The notes: generated from the letters alone by a model not told the origin. 64,000 nt of DNA from Bacteroides sedimenti (GCF_040365225.1 NZ_AP028055.1:1736001-1800000), one strand, 5' to 3'. Positions 1 to 8,959 are shown, counted from the first letter of the stretch. A program made the numbers and translations.

Positions 1-195
1 CGCCAGCTTCTTGTTATTGCGTATCTGCGACGATTCGTCGAGCAGCTTCGAGAGCAGAATCTTATCACCTGGTTTCTGAACCAGAATTGCGTATTTCTGT
101 TGTTCCTTACGCTCTTCGTTAGTGATCTCTCTTTCTGATTGTGCCAGAAATTGCTTTGCCCATTCAAGAACTTCTGAAATGCTCACTTTTTCCAT
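1..195 (-). CDS. putA: N-terminus of PutA-like proline dehydrogenase / glutamate semialdehyde dehydrogenase (partial)
   Basis: An open frame of 65 codons runs off the left edge. It starts MEKVSISEVLEWAKQF and continues with a charged helix and the segment YAILVQKPGDKILLSKLLDES. That segment resembles the opening of the helical part of bifunctional proline dehydrogenase/1-pyrroline-5-carboxylate dehydrogenase proteins, which oxidise proline to glutamate. The catalytic domains lie outside the window, so the call rests only on this N-terminal resemblance. The ATG at 195-193 is followed upstream by AT-rich non-coding DNA, which supports the start. Confidence 0.5.
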   Translation of the reverse strand, partial: MEKVSISEVLEWAKQFLAQSEREITNEERKEQQKYAILVQKPGDKILLSKLLDESSQIRNNKKLA

Positions 196-604
196 AAATT
201 TAAGATTAAGAAGTTGAACGCAATATAGAAAAAAAGATTGAAAATGAGTGAAGTAGAGGTGGGAATTTGCAAGAAATCGGTTTAATTTTTGATTGCAAAC
301 ACTTGATGTATCAGATCTTAGAAGAGCCTATACACTATAGATGATATACTACTAGATGAATTAAAGTCGATAAAAATCCTGAAAATTACCGACATTATTT
401 ATTAATGAGAGAAAGTCTGTCTAAGTGGTCTGAAAGACTGCGAAACAGTTTAATGCATTATTGAACAATTTTATTTAGACAGAAAAACTATTTTTTCGTA
501 TCTGGAATTAAGAGCTTCTTCAGTTAATTATTTGGATAATAAATTCATAAGTTGTAACTTCGTGTAAAGAGCTATGCAAAAGCTATAACCTAAAAAATGG
601 CCTC
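196..604. other. Intergenic region with a possible gene scrap
   Basis: No intact gene is visible in this 409-bp stretch. A short open stretch at 360-464 on the + strand reads KVDKNPENYRHYLLMRESLSK and then WSERLRNSLMHY before a stop. This looks protein-like and may be the tail of a decayed gene. I do not recognise the family. Just upstream of the next gene, TAACTTCG at about 551-558 is one base from the Bacteroides -7 consensus TAnnTTTG. Confidence 0.35.
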
Positions 605-1384
605 ATGAAAGCATCTTCTCTAAAATATCTTTTAATTCAGTTAATAGTACTAACAACGGTTGTTAGTTGCAAACCAAAAACATCAGACTCAAATATCGAA
701 AAGGTAATTTCTGAGTTGACAGAAAAGTTCCCTCAGTTGCCAAAAGGACGATTTAATCAATCTGATTTCTATAAATTGAACCGTACAGTAATATACGGAA
801 AGAATGAATTTCAGCTTCAGTTGTATTCAACTCCCGATAGCATCGAGAATCCGCAGCAAATTATCGTTATAATAAATTCAAAAGGAGAACATTATGCGAT
901 CCCGCTCTTTTCAAACAAATACCGTGACTATTGGAACTTTGAATTTGAAAAGCCTATTGAAGGGATAAAAAGAACTAATACCACCTTTGAAAAGGAATTT
1001 ATTAAAGCCATTACTGTTTTAAATCTTAACGATTCTACAGGCACGGGTGAAAAAGTTCTTAATGAGATGATAATATCTTTGCTCAACTGTCAGGTTGTAA
1101 GAGAGACTGATGAACGTATTTTTAAAGGCCTTTGGCTTACATTTTATTTTGATGAACCTACTGAAGACACCGATAGTTGTATAATAAGACTACAAAAGAA
1201 TTTTAATGCTATAAAGAAAAGTATTAATCCAAGTGAAAATTATTATAATTATAACGCTTACCTGGACATAAAAAACAGTAGAGTTTATCAGATTGTCAAC
1301 CAAGGTAAAAATAGGGGAAAGAAATTAAAGCCTGAAATAAAGACATATAGACTAAATTGCAACTCTCCTGGCTATTATAAATAA
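605..1384 (+). CDS. Putative lipoprotein of unknown function
   Basis: The 259-residue product begins with a hydrophobic signal sequence ending in the lipobox VVSC (Cys22), so it should be a lipidated envelope protein facing the periplasm or the surface. The mature part is hydrophilic, mixed alpha/beta, with many Asn, Lys and Tyr and no motif I can name. It ends with a basic tail. A strong bidirectional hairpin follows at 1488-1515, so it appears to be a single-gene unit. Lipoprotein nature is well supported; function is unknown. Confidence 0.7.
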   Translation: MKASSLKYLLIQLIVLTTVVSCKPKTSDSNIEKVISELTEKFPQLPKGRFNQSDFYKLNRTVIYGKNEFQLQLYSTPDSIENPQQIIVIINSKGEHYAIPLFSNKYRDYWNFEFEKPIEGIKRTNTTFEKEFIKAITVLNLNDSTGTGEKVLNEMIISLLNCQVVRETDERIFKGLWLTFYFDEPTEDTDSCIIRLQKNFNAIKKSINPSENYYNYNAYLDIKNSRVYQIVNQGKNRGKKLKPEIKTYRLNCNSPGYYK

Positions 1385-1487
1385 ACTGGAAAATTTGATA
1401 TATTATCAATATATACAAATACAAACTGCGAAATTCATATTTTAGAGAAATAATAGATTGAAGGAAATAAAACTTTCATTTATTAAT

Positions 1488-1515
1488 GGGGCTATCCAAG
1501 AAGTTGGATAGCCCC
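1488..1515. terminator. Bidirectional hairpin between convergent genes
   Basis: GGGGCTATCCAA and TTGGATAGCCCC form a perfect 12-bp stem with a 4-nt loop. It sits between the ends of the lipoprotein gene (+) and the secreted-protein gene (-). The flanks are AT-rich rather than a long T-run on either side. Confidence 0.8.
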
Positions 1516-1600
1516 TTATATAAAGCTTTTTCTACCTAACCTTAGATAAAGCTCAATCAAAAATACGATAACAGGACATCAAACGAATGATTGTATAAAT

Positions 1601-2518
1601 TTATTTCTTCACGAACTTTTGAACTGATTGACATTCTTTATTTCCAGCCTTTGCAACATATAATCCTTTTGGAAGAGCTGAAACATTAATATCAGTTGTT
1701 GCTTCCAGTAGTGGTTGTTGCAATATTAACTGTCCTTGAATATTATAAATTGAAATAAGTTGGCCTGCCGCATCATTTTTGCATTTTACGGTAATAACGT
1801 CTTGTGCTTGATCAGAAATGATCTGTATTGAATTTGAAGCACTGGTTTCATTAATACCGGTAGATGTATCAGCCCAAACTTTTACATTATCGAAACAGCC
1901 AATAGAGTGACCTGCATTACCCCCCTGTAAAAGAAGAGCGTTATATTTTAACGAAGCGCCTGAAAGAGTTAAATCTGATCCTTTTAAAACATCATCAATC
2001 CACACATCCACTTTATTAATTCCGGCATTATATTTAATTTTTACTTTGTACCATTGGTTTTCATTATATGTTTGCAGCTCTTTACCTCCTGCTACAATTG
2101 ATCCTGATGCAAAGAAATATACAAATCCATAACCATTACCCCAGGTTGTTACTTCATTATTATTAAAACCGACATTTGCATGTGGATAACTTGGAATACC
2201 TATTGCGTCTTTATGTGATACCTTTACATTTACTTCGAGCCAAATAATATCCGGCGTTGAAGATAATCTGAATTCGGCATTGGCAGAATTGTTTGTTGCA
2301 CCTTCTAATTTCAGAGAATTAGGGCCTGACACAAAATCAGAGTTTGTTACAACCTGCAAATCTGCACCAAACCCAGGATAGCATAACACCCAATTAGAGG
2401 GGAAAGTACCAGCAGTATAGGAATCGAAATTTTCATTGAGTAAATATGAACTTTGAGACATCGCTTTGTTACTCAAAAAAATCAAAACTGTAAGGAGAAT
2501 GAATGTAAATTTTTTCAT
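1601..2518 (-). CDS. Secreted lectin-like protein with C-terminal sorting-type domain
   Basis: The 305-residue protein has a signal peptide (MKKFTFILLTVLIFLSNKAMS, then QSSYLLNENFDSY). The central ~190 residues read like a jelly-roll, LamG or concanavalin-type carbohydrate-binding module, with NENFDSYTAGTFPSNW near the start and WYKVKIKYNAGINKVDVWID before the end of the fold. The last ~75 residues (VYNIQGQ-like YNIQGQLIL, then LPKGLYVAKAG) resemble type A C-terminal sorting domains of the type IX secretion system. On the minus strand a TACTTTTG -7 box (2660-2653) gives a leader of about 130 nt. No catalytic residues are recognisable; a carbohydrate-binding or adhesive role is inferred. Confidence 0.65.
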   Translation of the reverse strand: MKKFTFILLTVLIFLSNKAMSQSSYLLNENFDSYTAGTFPSNWVLCYPGFGADLQVVTNSDFVSGPNSLKLEGATNNSANAEFRLSSTPDIIWLEVNVKVSHKDAIGIPSYPHANVGFNNNEVTTWGNGYGFVYFFASGSIVAGGKELQTYNENQWYKVKIKYNAGINKVDVWIDDVLKGSDLTLSGASLKYNALLLQGGNAGHSIGCFDNVKVWADTSTGINETSASNSIQIISDQAQDVITVKCKNDAAGQLISIYNIQGQLILQQPLLEATTDINVSALPKGLYVAKAGNKECQSVQKFVKK

Positions 2519-2785
2519 GTTTTTGTTTTTTAATATCCGTAAAAAGTCCTATCGTAATTATATTTTTCCCGTTAGTGTGTCTAAATGTATGGGCCTACAA
2601 TCAATGGCATCGTTTAAAATCATTGATTAAATAAATTGCTCTCCAAACGATGCAAAAGTATGTAAAAAGAGAAAAGCGGATGTTTCATATTTACAGGATC
2701 TAATGTTTCATTTCTACAATATCGCCTTTTTCGTGCTTCTTTTTCAAAATCGAAGGTCATTTCACAATTGTGTTTTCCTATTTAT

Positions 2786-2817
2786 TTTGATACTGATCTT
2801 CAAAAGTATTAATTTTG
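2786..2817 (+). promoter_or_regulatory. Bacteroides sigma-type promoter for the 92-aa gene
   Basis: TTTG at 2786-2789 is followed after 20 nt by TAATTTTG at 2810-2817. This matches the Bacteroides -33/-7 consensus and predicts transcription starting near 2824, 16 nt before the ATG. Confidence 0.7.
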
Positions 2818-2839
2818 TTAAGCAATAATATTTTAGGCT

Positions 2840-3118
2840 ATGGAGATGAATGAAAAAGATAAGTCGATTTATCAAGCAATTGATGAAATTTTGTGGAGAG
2901 ATTGGGATCCAATAGGCGTAAACGACAATGAGGATATAAGGGATGAATATCAAAGTTATACTCCGCATATATTTTCATTGAAGAAACAAGGCGCAGATAT
3001 TCACAAGATTGCTCAGCATTTATATCAGTTCGAAACTATTAATATGGGTATGACAGGCAACAAAGAACTTGTATTGAATCACTGCAAAACAATAGCGCAA
3101 AAAATTCTTGATTTATAA
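2840..3118 (+). CDS. Small conserved protein, DUF1871-like
   Basis: The 92-residue acidic, helical, soluble protein contains the pattern IDEILWRDWDPIGVND, then DEYQSYTPHIFSL and a C-terminal MGMTGN segment. This pattern (DWDPiGv, DEY.sY) occurs in a widespread family of small proteins, often found as orphan or immunity-like genes. I see no catalytic motif. It has its own strong promoter and is the last chromosomal gene before the tRNA-Ser island boundary. Family placement is by memory of the pattern; function unknown. Confidence 0.65.
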   Translation: MEMNEKDKSIYQAIDEILWRDWDPIGVNDNEDIRDEYQSYTPHIFSLKKQGADIHKIAQHLYQFETINMGMTGNKELVLNHCKTIAQKILDL

Positions 3119-3427
3119 GATGAAATATTAATAGCAAGACAATGCCCGCTAATACTTGATAGAGATTAAAATTACTTTTTGTTTGTCTTTCTTGACGTTG
3201 AAATAGACGCTGAAAGTACTTCTCGCAAGCCCATTTTTTAGTTACAAAATCACTGTCATCAATTATTAATGAGTTTCAAACAGCATCGCCAAATTCGGAA
3301 AACGCATCGCCATTTTCGGACTTTGCGTACTCCTTTTTCTGTTTTTCATGTCAAGGGTATGGGGATGAGGTACGAAACCTGTCATTTTGTGTCGAAAATG
3401 TGTTCAGTGAAGTCGCCAAAGAGCATA
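3119..3427. other. Non-coding junction with tandem IS21-end-like motifs
   Basis: No convincing gene is present. Two direct copies of a 16-mer occur 21 bp apart, at 3284-3299 (CATCGCCAAATTCGGA) and 3305-3320 (CATCGCCATTTTCGGA). Closely spaced repeats of this kind are usual in the terminal regions of IS21-family elements, but no istA or istB is nearby. It may be a leftover end of a lost insertion next to the island boundary. That identity is a guess. Confidence 0.3.
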
Positions 3428-3490
3428 AAAAAAAGTTCCATAATTCAATGAATTATGGAACTTTAAATTTAAAATCAGCGGAGAGACAGG
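3428..3490. repeat. Left attachment-type repeat (displaced tRNA-Ser 3' end and terminator)
   Basis: Positions 3428-3461 match 15456-15489 exactly over 34 bp (A7, then an inverted repeat GTTCCATAATTC/GAATTATGGAAC). Positions 3473-3490 match 15507-15524 exactly over 18 bp. The last 12 bp of this second block are the 3' end of tRNA-Ser. After 3490 the tRNA homology stops. This is the expected trace of integration into the 3' end of a tRNA gene: the displaced original 3' end and its terminator. Confidence 0.75.
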
Positions 3491-3685
3491 TCAATGAACC
3501 TTCCCATCCATATAACTTTAAGTCAACACTTTATATTTTCCAAACTGATTATCGGTAACGAATTAGGCACAAGTTTTGCTGCCTTTTTTGTCCACCTTTG
3601 ACCTATGCTTTTCTGCATATATCTTGGGTTCAAAGATAGAAGTATTTTTTGTATTGGCAAAACATCTACCTCTGAATGTTTTAAC

Positions 3686-3737
3686 TTAGTGCAAGGTGCA
3701 AGTATCTATATATAGATATACTTGCACCTTGCACTAA
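3686..3737. repeat. 52-bp palindrome built from GTGCAAG heptamers
   Basis: TTAGTGCAAGGTGCAAGTAT and its exact reverse complement flank a 12-nt AT core (CTATATATAGAT, nearly palindromic itself). Each arm holds two tandem GTGCAAG heptamers. It begins 7 bp beyond the stop codon of the STAND gene. It could act as a transcription terminator, but it lacks a T-run and is much longer and more symmetrical than usual, so a protein-binding or recombination site is also possible. Confidence 0.75.
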
Positions 3738-3744
3738 AATTAAA

Positions 3745-6700
3745 TTAACTTACTTTTTGAATAACAGAATATATTTTCTCAACAATAAAACTCGTAGACA
3801 GTTTTGTTGAATTGAGAATTATACTATCAATCCATTTAACAAATTCAGAGTCATCAAAATTCACTTGTAATTTCTTTATATCAGAAGTGATTTTTTCTTC
3901 GACTTTAGTTAACCATTCATTCTCTATAGGAGATTTTATGTTTAAATGATTTCTATATTCTTTGAGTTTCCATAATTCTATTAACATCTGAAATTTTTTA
4001 TCCTGAATTGTGTTTCCGGAAGATTGAGGAGGCAGGCTCACTCCACTTAAAGTTTGTATCATTTTTTCATCAGGAAAGACAGGAAGAGGCATTAAGTCTA
4101 AAATATTTTCTGAAGGTAGATCATTCAACTCATCCCTTAATGCTTTAAAAAAATCTTGTCTAAATCTTAAACCACTTAATACAACCCCATTTTCAATATT
4201 TAGTATGGTATAGAAATCTGCCGAAAAGTCTGCTAAGCCAACAAGATCGATTGATAATTTTTGGAGAGAGTCTCCATTTGAAAAATCAAGACCTTCAATT
4301 CCAATTGTCACATATGTCAAAGTATCTGTTTCCTCAAATTTAGATGGAAAATAGAAAATATAGTCTTCATTGGTACTAGCATTCTCGAAAATCATTTTCA
4401 ATTGCTGTAACTTATTCTTTATCTGTGTCTTCCACCATTCTTTTGCAACATTTTTAGCCCCTTTTATAGCAGGTTTATCATTCAATGGAATTTGCGATAT
4501 ATAATACTGTACTATGGTACATAGTCTTTCATACAACTCCAACTCTCGTGATTCTAATAATGACGCGTCAAAGTATTCAAAAGAACCTCTAACAATCAAA
4601 TTAAAACACTCTTGCATATCCCCAGTAGATAAAAAAGTTGCTTTCAAATTATATAATACTACAGATCTATCATGCTCTTCCTTTGGCGTAAAGATGTTTA
4701 ACATTTGATTACTAACATTTCTCAGGCTAGATCGCCAGTTATTTATATTCGTCTCTTTTATTCTTCGACTGTTGTCTTCATTATATTTTTGGTTGAAAGT
4801 AGGATAGGGTTTTAATGCAATATCCAATTTACGGAAATGCTCACTGAGTTTGATGATTTTCTGTAATGAAGACTGCTGCTTTTTGTTATTTGCTTCAAGT
4901 AGCGAATCTATATATTGGCATAAGTTAAAGACTAATTCGAGAGCATTCTCGCGAAACTCAATAATGCTTTTTTGCCATTCATAAACAGATACAGACTCAT
5001 AGTTCTTTAATATCGTTTTATACCATATCTGATTTAAGTGCACATCAAATTCATTAACAATATTTCCAGGAGGCATCTGCTTTTTTGAACTTTCTCTTGT
5101 AAAAGAAACCACTTCTTCGTTCGGAAATGGGAGTATAATAGCTTCAGTACAATATCTTTCATATACTGGTAAAAATGTATATACTACCTGTATTCTTTGA
5201 ACACTCATTTCGTTAGCATTTGTCACATCGTCTCCGTATAACAAATAATTAATATGGAGTTCATTGCCCTTTTCTTCAATCGTTAATGAATCTGTAGTCC
5301 TTTTCAAGTAACTAATTAAGTCTTTCCGATACTTTTTAGAATATTTGAGATATTCTTCTTTTTTATTTATCAAGCAAAATGTAGCAATTTCTTTTGCCTC
5401 ATTTAATTCAATAGAGTTAATATTTACAAAGAAATACTCAACATCAATTTTCGAAAAAACATCAACATTGAATATTAAAGATAAATTTAAAGCTTTGAAC
5501 CATTGTGCTAAGCTTCCAAATCCGATATAAGTTTCTATTTTCTCATCTCTTTTTTTCAAATGCTTTTGAATGCTTGATGCTAGTTGATAAACATCTGTTT
5601 CATTAATGGTAAATCGCGGTAATTGTTTGGCCAATTCAGATAGTTTACTAAATCCTTTGCCCATTTCGCCTAGAGTATTCGCCAGTTCATCCAATTGTGG
5701 AACAGCGTAATCAGTAAACGGTATAGAGGTCATTGTAAATAATTCAACGCTCCCCGTTTCGTAGGAATCATCATATATTTGTCTATTATTACTCCAATAC
5801 ATTTGAGGCTCCAAATGAAAAACTCCATCCAATGCTAATACCATTTGATTAAAATTTCTCTGACTCAATATCGCGCCCAATTCATCATAAAATGATTTTT
5901 TGTTATTAGCATCAAGATGTAAAGGAGCATTTATAAAATAATCAGAAAAATATATCTCGTCCAATAAAATAAATAATGATATTAAACTGTCTTTAATTGG
6001 TAGATTTTCATGGAGAATCGCAACCAAGTGGTTTGATCTGACAGGATGAAGACCACCAATATAGATATTTTCAAAATTCAAGAAATATTCATCAGCTAAT
6101 TCTTTTAATATTTCGCCTCTGTCTTGAGAGAAGCCTATATTTTCAGCAATGTGCTTTAATAGAGCATGAGTTCGTATTTTAATATTCATGCTATCAGCTA
6201 AAGAGACTAATCTCAATATCTCCAGTTTTGCTGCTGCACTTTGAGTTTTATTAAGAGTGGATACTTGATACTTTAATCGTTCTTGAATCATTTCTCCTTT
6301 CGTGAGCAAATAAGTGTATTCAATTAACAATCCTTTTTCTTGCACTTTTTCCCAAACAGACTGCCAACTATCACTAATATTCAATTTTCCTTTTTTCTGC
6401 AATTCATCATAAATAGAACGAGCTTCTTCTTTTGATAGATTTATATCGATAAATTGAATATTTGATTTTGAAACATCTGAACCATATCTATACCAGTCTT
6501 CATTTCTAGTTGTGATAATGAATTTAACAGGGAGATTTGCTGCATTCTCAGCTACATAGTTCCAACTTTTTAGAGAGGAGTTCAAACCATCAAAAATGAT
6601 CAGTGGTGATTGTCCTATATTCAAACGAGTTTGTATGAATTGCAAAATTGAGTTAGCTGACTCCACATCTGGGCAATACTGAACTTGATATATATCATAT

Positions 6701-7653
6701 AGATCTTTTTTGTTATAGCCAGTTTGCCATGCTAAAGTTGACTTTCCTTGACCACTTGACGATTTTATTATTACTGAGTCAGACTCATTAAGCAGTGATT
6801 CTATTTTCCTTTCCCATAAAATTCTTCTGACGGGTAATCCTTGCGCTATATGTATGGGTAAAGCTGCTTTACCTTCATAATAATTTGAATAATCCTTTTC
6901 TTCTTTAGAAAATAATATCGTTCTAATCCAATCATTTTTAATTGCTTCATTTATTGGCGCTTTAGAAAATGAGTCTGTTATATCTTGAAATAAAACAGCA
7001 ACATCATTTTTATTTATTTCTTTTCTATCTCGAGACCAAATTAAAGCATTATAAAATAATGATCTCAAAAATTGTCCTTCTGTTCCAATATTTACATTCC
7101 ACTCTTTATACAGTAATTTCAATATTTGAGAAGTTATATCGTTTATACTCGCAAATTCAAAAGAGATTGTTTCGATGAACTGAGAATAGTTTAGACCTTT
7201 ATAAGGTAAAGAATTCAATTTATCAAACCAATACTTCTTTGACTTTTCATCCAAATTACCCTCGAACAAGTTTTTCAAATTACCGTCTGTAGTCTTCATG
7301 TTGTAAACTAATCTAAATCTACTACAAGGCTCTTTGTGATATACTTCTAAATAATTCTGAAGAACTCCAAGATCCCAAAAACCATATGCATCTAATTTAT
7401 TCTTCGATGATTTTAATTGAGTGTATTCAAAGCCATTTGTTATTATCGAATTATTAATATCAATATCTTCAATGCCTTCCAAACGAATAGTTGCGTTACT
7501 GTTCTGTAATTCTCTTAATATAGCCAAGCATGCATACAACACTTGATAATATATACCAGTAATATTAACCGCTCCACCAATGCGTTTCGCTAATACTGGC
7601 TCTAGCAATTCAGAATACATAGCTATTTTATTTGTAGAATTTTTATGTCTCAT
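3745..7653 (-). CDS. Cap4-like nuclease / STAND NTPase, putative antiviral (Avs-like) protein
   Basis: This 1302-residue protein has three visible parts. Residues ~25-110 contain LEGIEDIDI (E59, E62, D63) and YTQLKSSK (Q79, K81), the E...D...QxK pattern of PD-(D/E)xK nucleases of the Cap4/DUF4297 type. Residues ~270-560 form a P-loop NTPase with Walker A SSSGQGKST (~298-306), Walker B LIIFDG (~351-356) and ITTR (~380-383), the arrangement of STAND ATPases. The remaining ~740 residues are helical and repeat-like, the place of the ligand sensor in STAND proteins. A nuclease-STAND-sensor order matches antiviral Avs proteins, which cut DNA after sensing a phage protein; that role is inferred. On the minus strand TAACTTTG (7683-7676) lies just upstream. 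It is a single gene with no partner in the same direction. Confidence 0.75.
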   Translation of the reverse strand: MRHKNSTNKIAMYSELLEPVLAKRIGGAVNITGIYYQVLYACLAILRELQNSNATIRLEGIEDIDINNSIITNGFEYTQLKSSKNKLDAYGFWDLGVLQNYLEVYHKEPCSRFRLVYNMKTTDGNLKNLFEGNLDEKSKKYWFDKLNSLPYKGLNYSQFIETISFEFASINDITSQILKLLYKEWNVNIGTEGQFLRSLFYNALIWSRDRKEINKNDVAVLFQDITDSFSKAPINEAIKNDWIRTILFSKEEKDYSNYYEGKAALPIHIAQGLPVRRILWERKIESLLNESDSVIIKSSSGQGKSTLAWQTGYNKKDLYDIYQVQYCPDVESANSILQFIQTRLNIGQSPLIIFDGLNSSLKSWNYVAENAANLPVKFIITTRNEDWYRYGSDVSKSNIQFIDINLSKEEARSIYDELQKKGKLNISDSWQSVWEKVQEKGLLIEYTYLLTKGEMIQERLKYQVSTLNKTQSAAAKLEILRLVSLADSMNIKIRTHALLKHIAENIGFSQDRGEILKELADEYFLNFENIYIGGLHPVRSNHLVAILHENLPIKDSLISLFILLDEIYFSDYFINAPLHLDANNKKSFYDELGAILSQRNFNQMVLALDGVFHLEPQMYWSNNRQIYDDSYETGSVELFTMTSIPFTDYAVPQLDELANTLGEMGKGFSKLSELAKQLPRFTINETDVYQLASSIQKHLKKRDEKIETYIGFGSLAQWFKALNLSLIFNVDVFSKIDVEYFFVNINSIELNEAKEIATFCLINKKEEYLKYSKKYRKDLISYLKRTTDSLTIEEKGNELHINYLLYGDDVTNANEMSVQRIQVVYTFLPVYERYCTEAIILPFPNEEVVSFTRESSKKQMPPGNIVNEFDVHLNQIWYKTILKNYESVSVYEWQKSIIEFRENALELVFNLCQYIDSLLEANNKKQQSSLQKIIKLSEHFRKLDIALKPYPTFNQKYNEDNSRRIKETNINNWRSSLRNVSNQMLNIFTPKEEHDRSVVLYNLKATFLSTGDMQECFNLIVRGSFEYFDASLLESRELELYERLCTIVQYYISQIPLNDKPAIKGAKNVAKEWWKTQIKNKLQQLKMIFENASTNEDYIFYFPSKFEETDTLTYVTIGIEGLDFSNGDSLQKLSIDLVGLADFSADFYTILNIENGVVLSGLRFRQDFFKALRDELNDLPSENILDLMPLPVFPDEKMIQTLSGVSLPPQSSGNTIQDKKFQMLIELWKLKEYRNHLNIKSPIENEWLTKVEEKITSDIKKLQVNFDDSEFVKWIDSIILNSTKLSTSFIVEKIYSVIQKVS

Positions 7654-7748
7654 TATATTTTTTTTAAAATTATATCAAAGTTAATTGATTTTATAGTATA
7701 TACATAGAATTTCTTTGATTTTCATGCCATAGTACAAGTCATAGAATC

Positions 7749-7940
7749 CATAAATATGCCGGAAAGGCAGTTTCGGACAATGAACAACGAGCTATAGTTT
7801 AAATGCATTTCACCATCCCGGACGATAAATTACAGGTGGTAGAGCTGGTCGAAAAGAACGGTGCCCGTCACCAAAATATACGTATCGAAAGTTCGGATAT
7901 TGTGAACGTCAGAGTGATTAACGAACTTAAAATCAAGTAA
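7749..7940 (+). pseudogene. traN: C-terminal remnant of conjugation protein TraN
   Basis: In one frame the sequence reads HKYAGKAVSDNEQRAIV, then a TAA at 7800-7802, then MHFTIPDDKLQVVELVEKNG and on to VRVINELKIK and a stop at 7940. FTIPDxK...EKNGxRH is the ending of Bacteroidetes conjugative-transposon TraN (DUF4138). Only the last ~60 residues remain and they contain an in-frame stop, so it is non-functional. It immediately precedes traO, as in CTnDOT-type operons. The left break lies between 7654 and 7749, next to the STAND gene promoter. Confidence 0.65.
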
Positions 7941-7941
7941 A

Positions 7942-8524
7942 ATGAGAAATCTTTCGTTCATAATTATATCATTTGTGTTGCGCTTGGTCTTTACAGACCA
8001 AGCGCAACACAACGTTACCTGCCCAGACAAAAGGGAATCCAACTTACAGGCGGGATGGCGGACGGCTTTAAAAAGCCTGGTAGACCGGAATCAGCCTATT
8101 ATTTCGGTGCTGCCCTTGTCATTTATACTAAAAATGAAACCGTTGGGTGGTTGGTGCAGAATACTTCAATAAAGAGTACGAATTTAGGGATATAACTGTG
8201 TCTGTAAGCCAGTTTACAGGCGAAAGCGGGTATTATATCAAAATCCTTTCCGACCATCGGAAAACGTTCTTTCTGTCCATTGGTTTGTCGGCTCTTGCCG
8301 GATACGAAACAAGCAACTGGGGCGATAAATTGCTGTATGATGGTTCTACACTCACAAACAAAGATACCTTTATTTATGGCGGGGCTGCTATGCTGGAACT
8401 GGAAACCTACCTGTCGGATAGGGTAATGTTCCTTATCAATACCCGTGAACGTGCACTTTTTGGTTCTTCCATCGGAAAGTTCCATACACAGGTCGGGGTC
8501 GGTTTTAAATTCATAATAAATTAG
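7942..8524 (+). pseudogene. traO: Frameshifted conjugation protein TraO
   Basis: Three frames together rebuild TraO. Frame 1 gives a signal peptide ending QAQHNVT. A one-base loss near 8018-8024 moves to a frame reading KGIQLTGGMADGFKKPGRPE and YYFGAALVIYTKN. A second small loss at about 8138-8148 moves to AEYFNKEYEFRD, then NWGDKLLYDGSTLTNKDTF, IYGGAAMLELETYLSDR and VGVGFKFIIN. The final parts are typical of the outer-membrane conjugation protein TraO of Bacteroidetes conjugative transposons. With two frameshifts the gene should be dead. Confidence 0.75.
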
Positions 8525-8530
8525 TGAGAT

Positions 8531-8959
8531 ATGAAAAAAATAATCAGAAACATATTAATGGGGATGTACTTGTTGGGAACAATGCTGCTGGTGTTTTCTT
8601 GTGATAATAAGCTGGATGTTCAGCAGGTTCACCCGTTCACAGTAACAACAATGTCCGTACAAAAACGGATTAAGATGGGTGAAACGGCGGATATTCGTTT
8701 TCAACTTAACCGGGAAGGCTATTACGAAGAAACGAAGTATTTTATCAGGTATTTTCAGCCGGATGGAAAAGGAACGCTGCGGATGGCAGACGGAACAGTT
8801 TTTCTTCCGAATGATTTATACTCACTTACGGGAGAAACGTTTCGGCTATATTATACATCTGCATCCACTGACCAGCAACAAATTGACGTATATATAGAAG
8901 ATAGCTTCGGAAAAGTGGTACAGCTAACGTTTGCTTTTAATAATGAGAATGAGAAATAA
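8531..8959 (+). CDS. traQ: Conjugative transposon TraQ-like lipoprotein (DUF3872)
   Basis: The 142-residue protein starts with a signal peptide and lipobox VFSC (about Cys24), followed by DNKLDVQQVHPFTVTTMSVQ and RIKMGETADIRFQLNREGYY. This fits the DUF3872 family, which includes TraQ of CTnDOT-like elements. It begins 6 bp after the traO remnant, but traP (primase) normally found between them is missing. The reading frame is intact, yet with traN and traO broken and the rest of the transfer operon absent it is probably a relic. It may be transcribed with little purpose. Confidence 0.7.
   Translation: MKKIIRNILMGMYLLGTMLLVFSCDNKLDVQQVHPFTVTTMSVQKRIKMGETADIRFQLNREGYYEETKYFIRYFQPDGKGTLRMADGTVFLPNDLYSLTGETFRLYYTSASTDQQQIDVYIEDSFGKVVQLTFAFNNENEK

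Noticed and set aside
3269..3451. 60-codon open frame across the tandem repeats and left boundary
   Set aside because: It overlaps the IS21-like repeats and the tRNA terminator repeat, has a biased basic composition, and no promoter.
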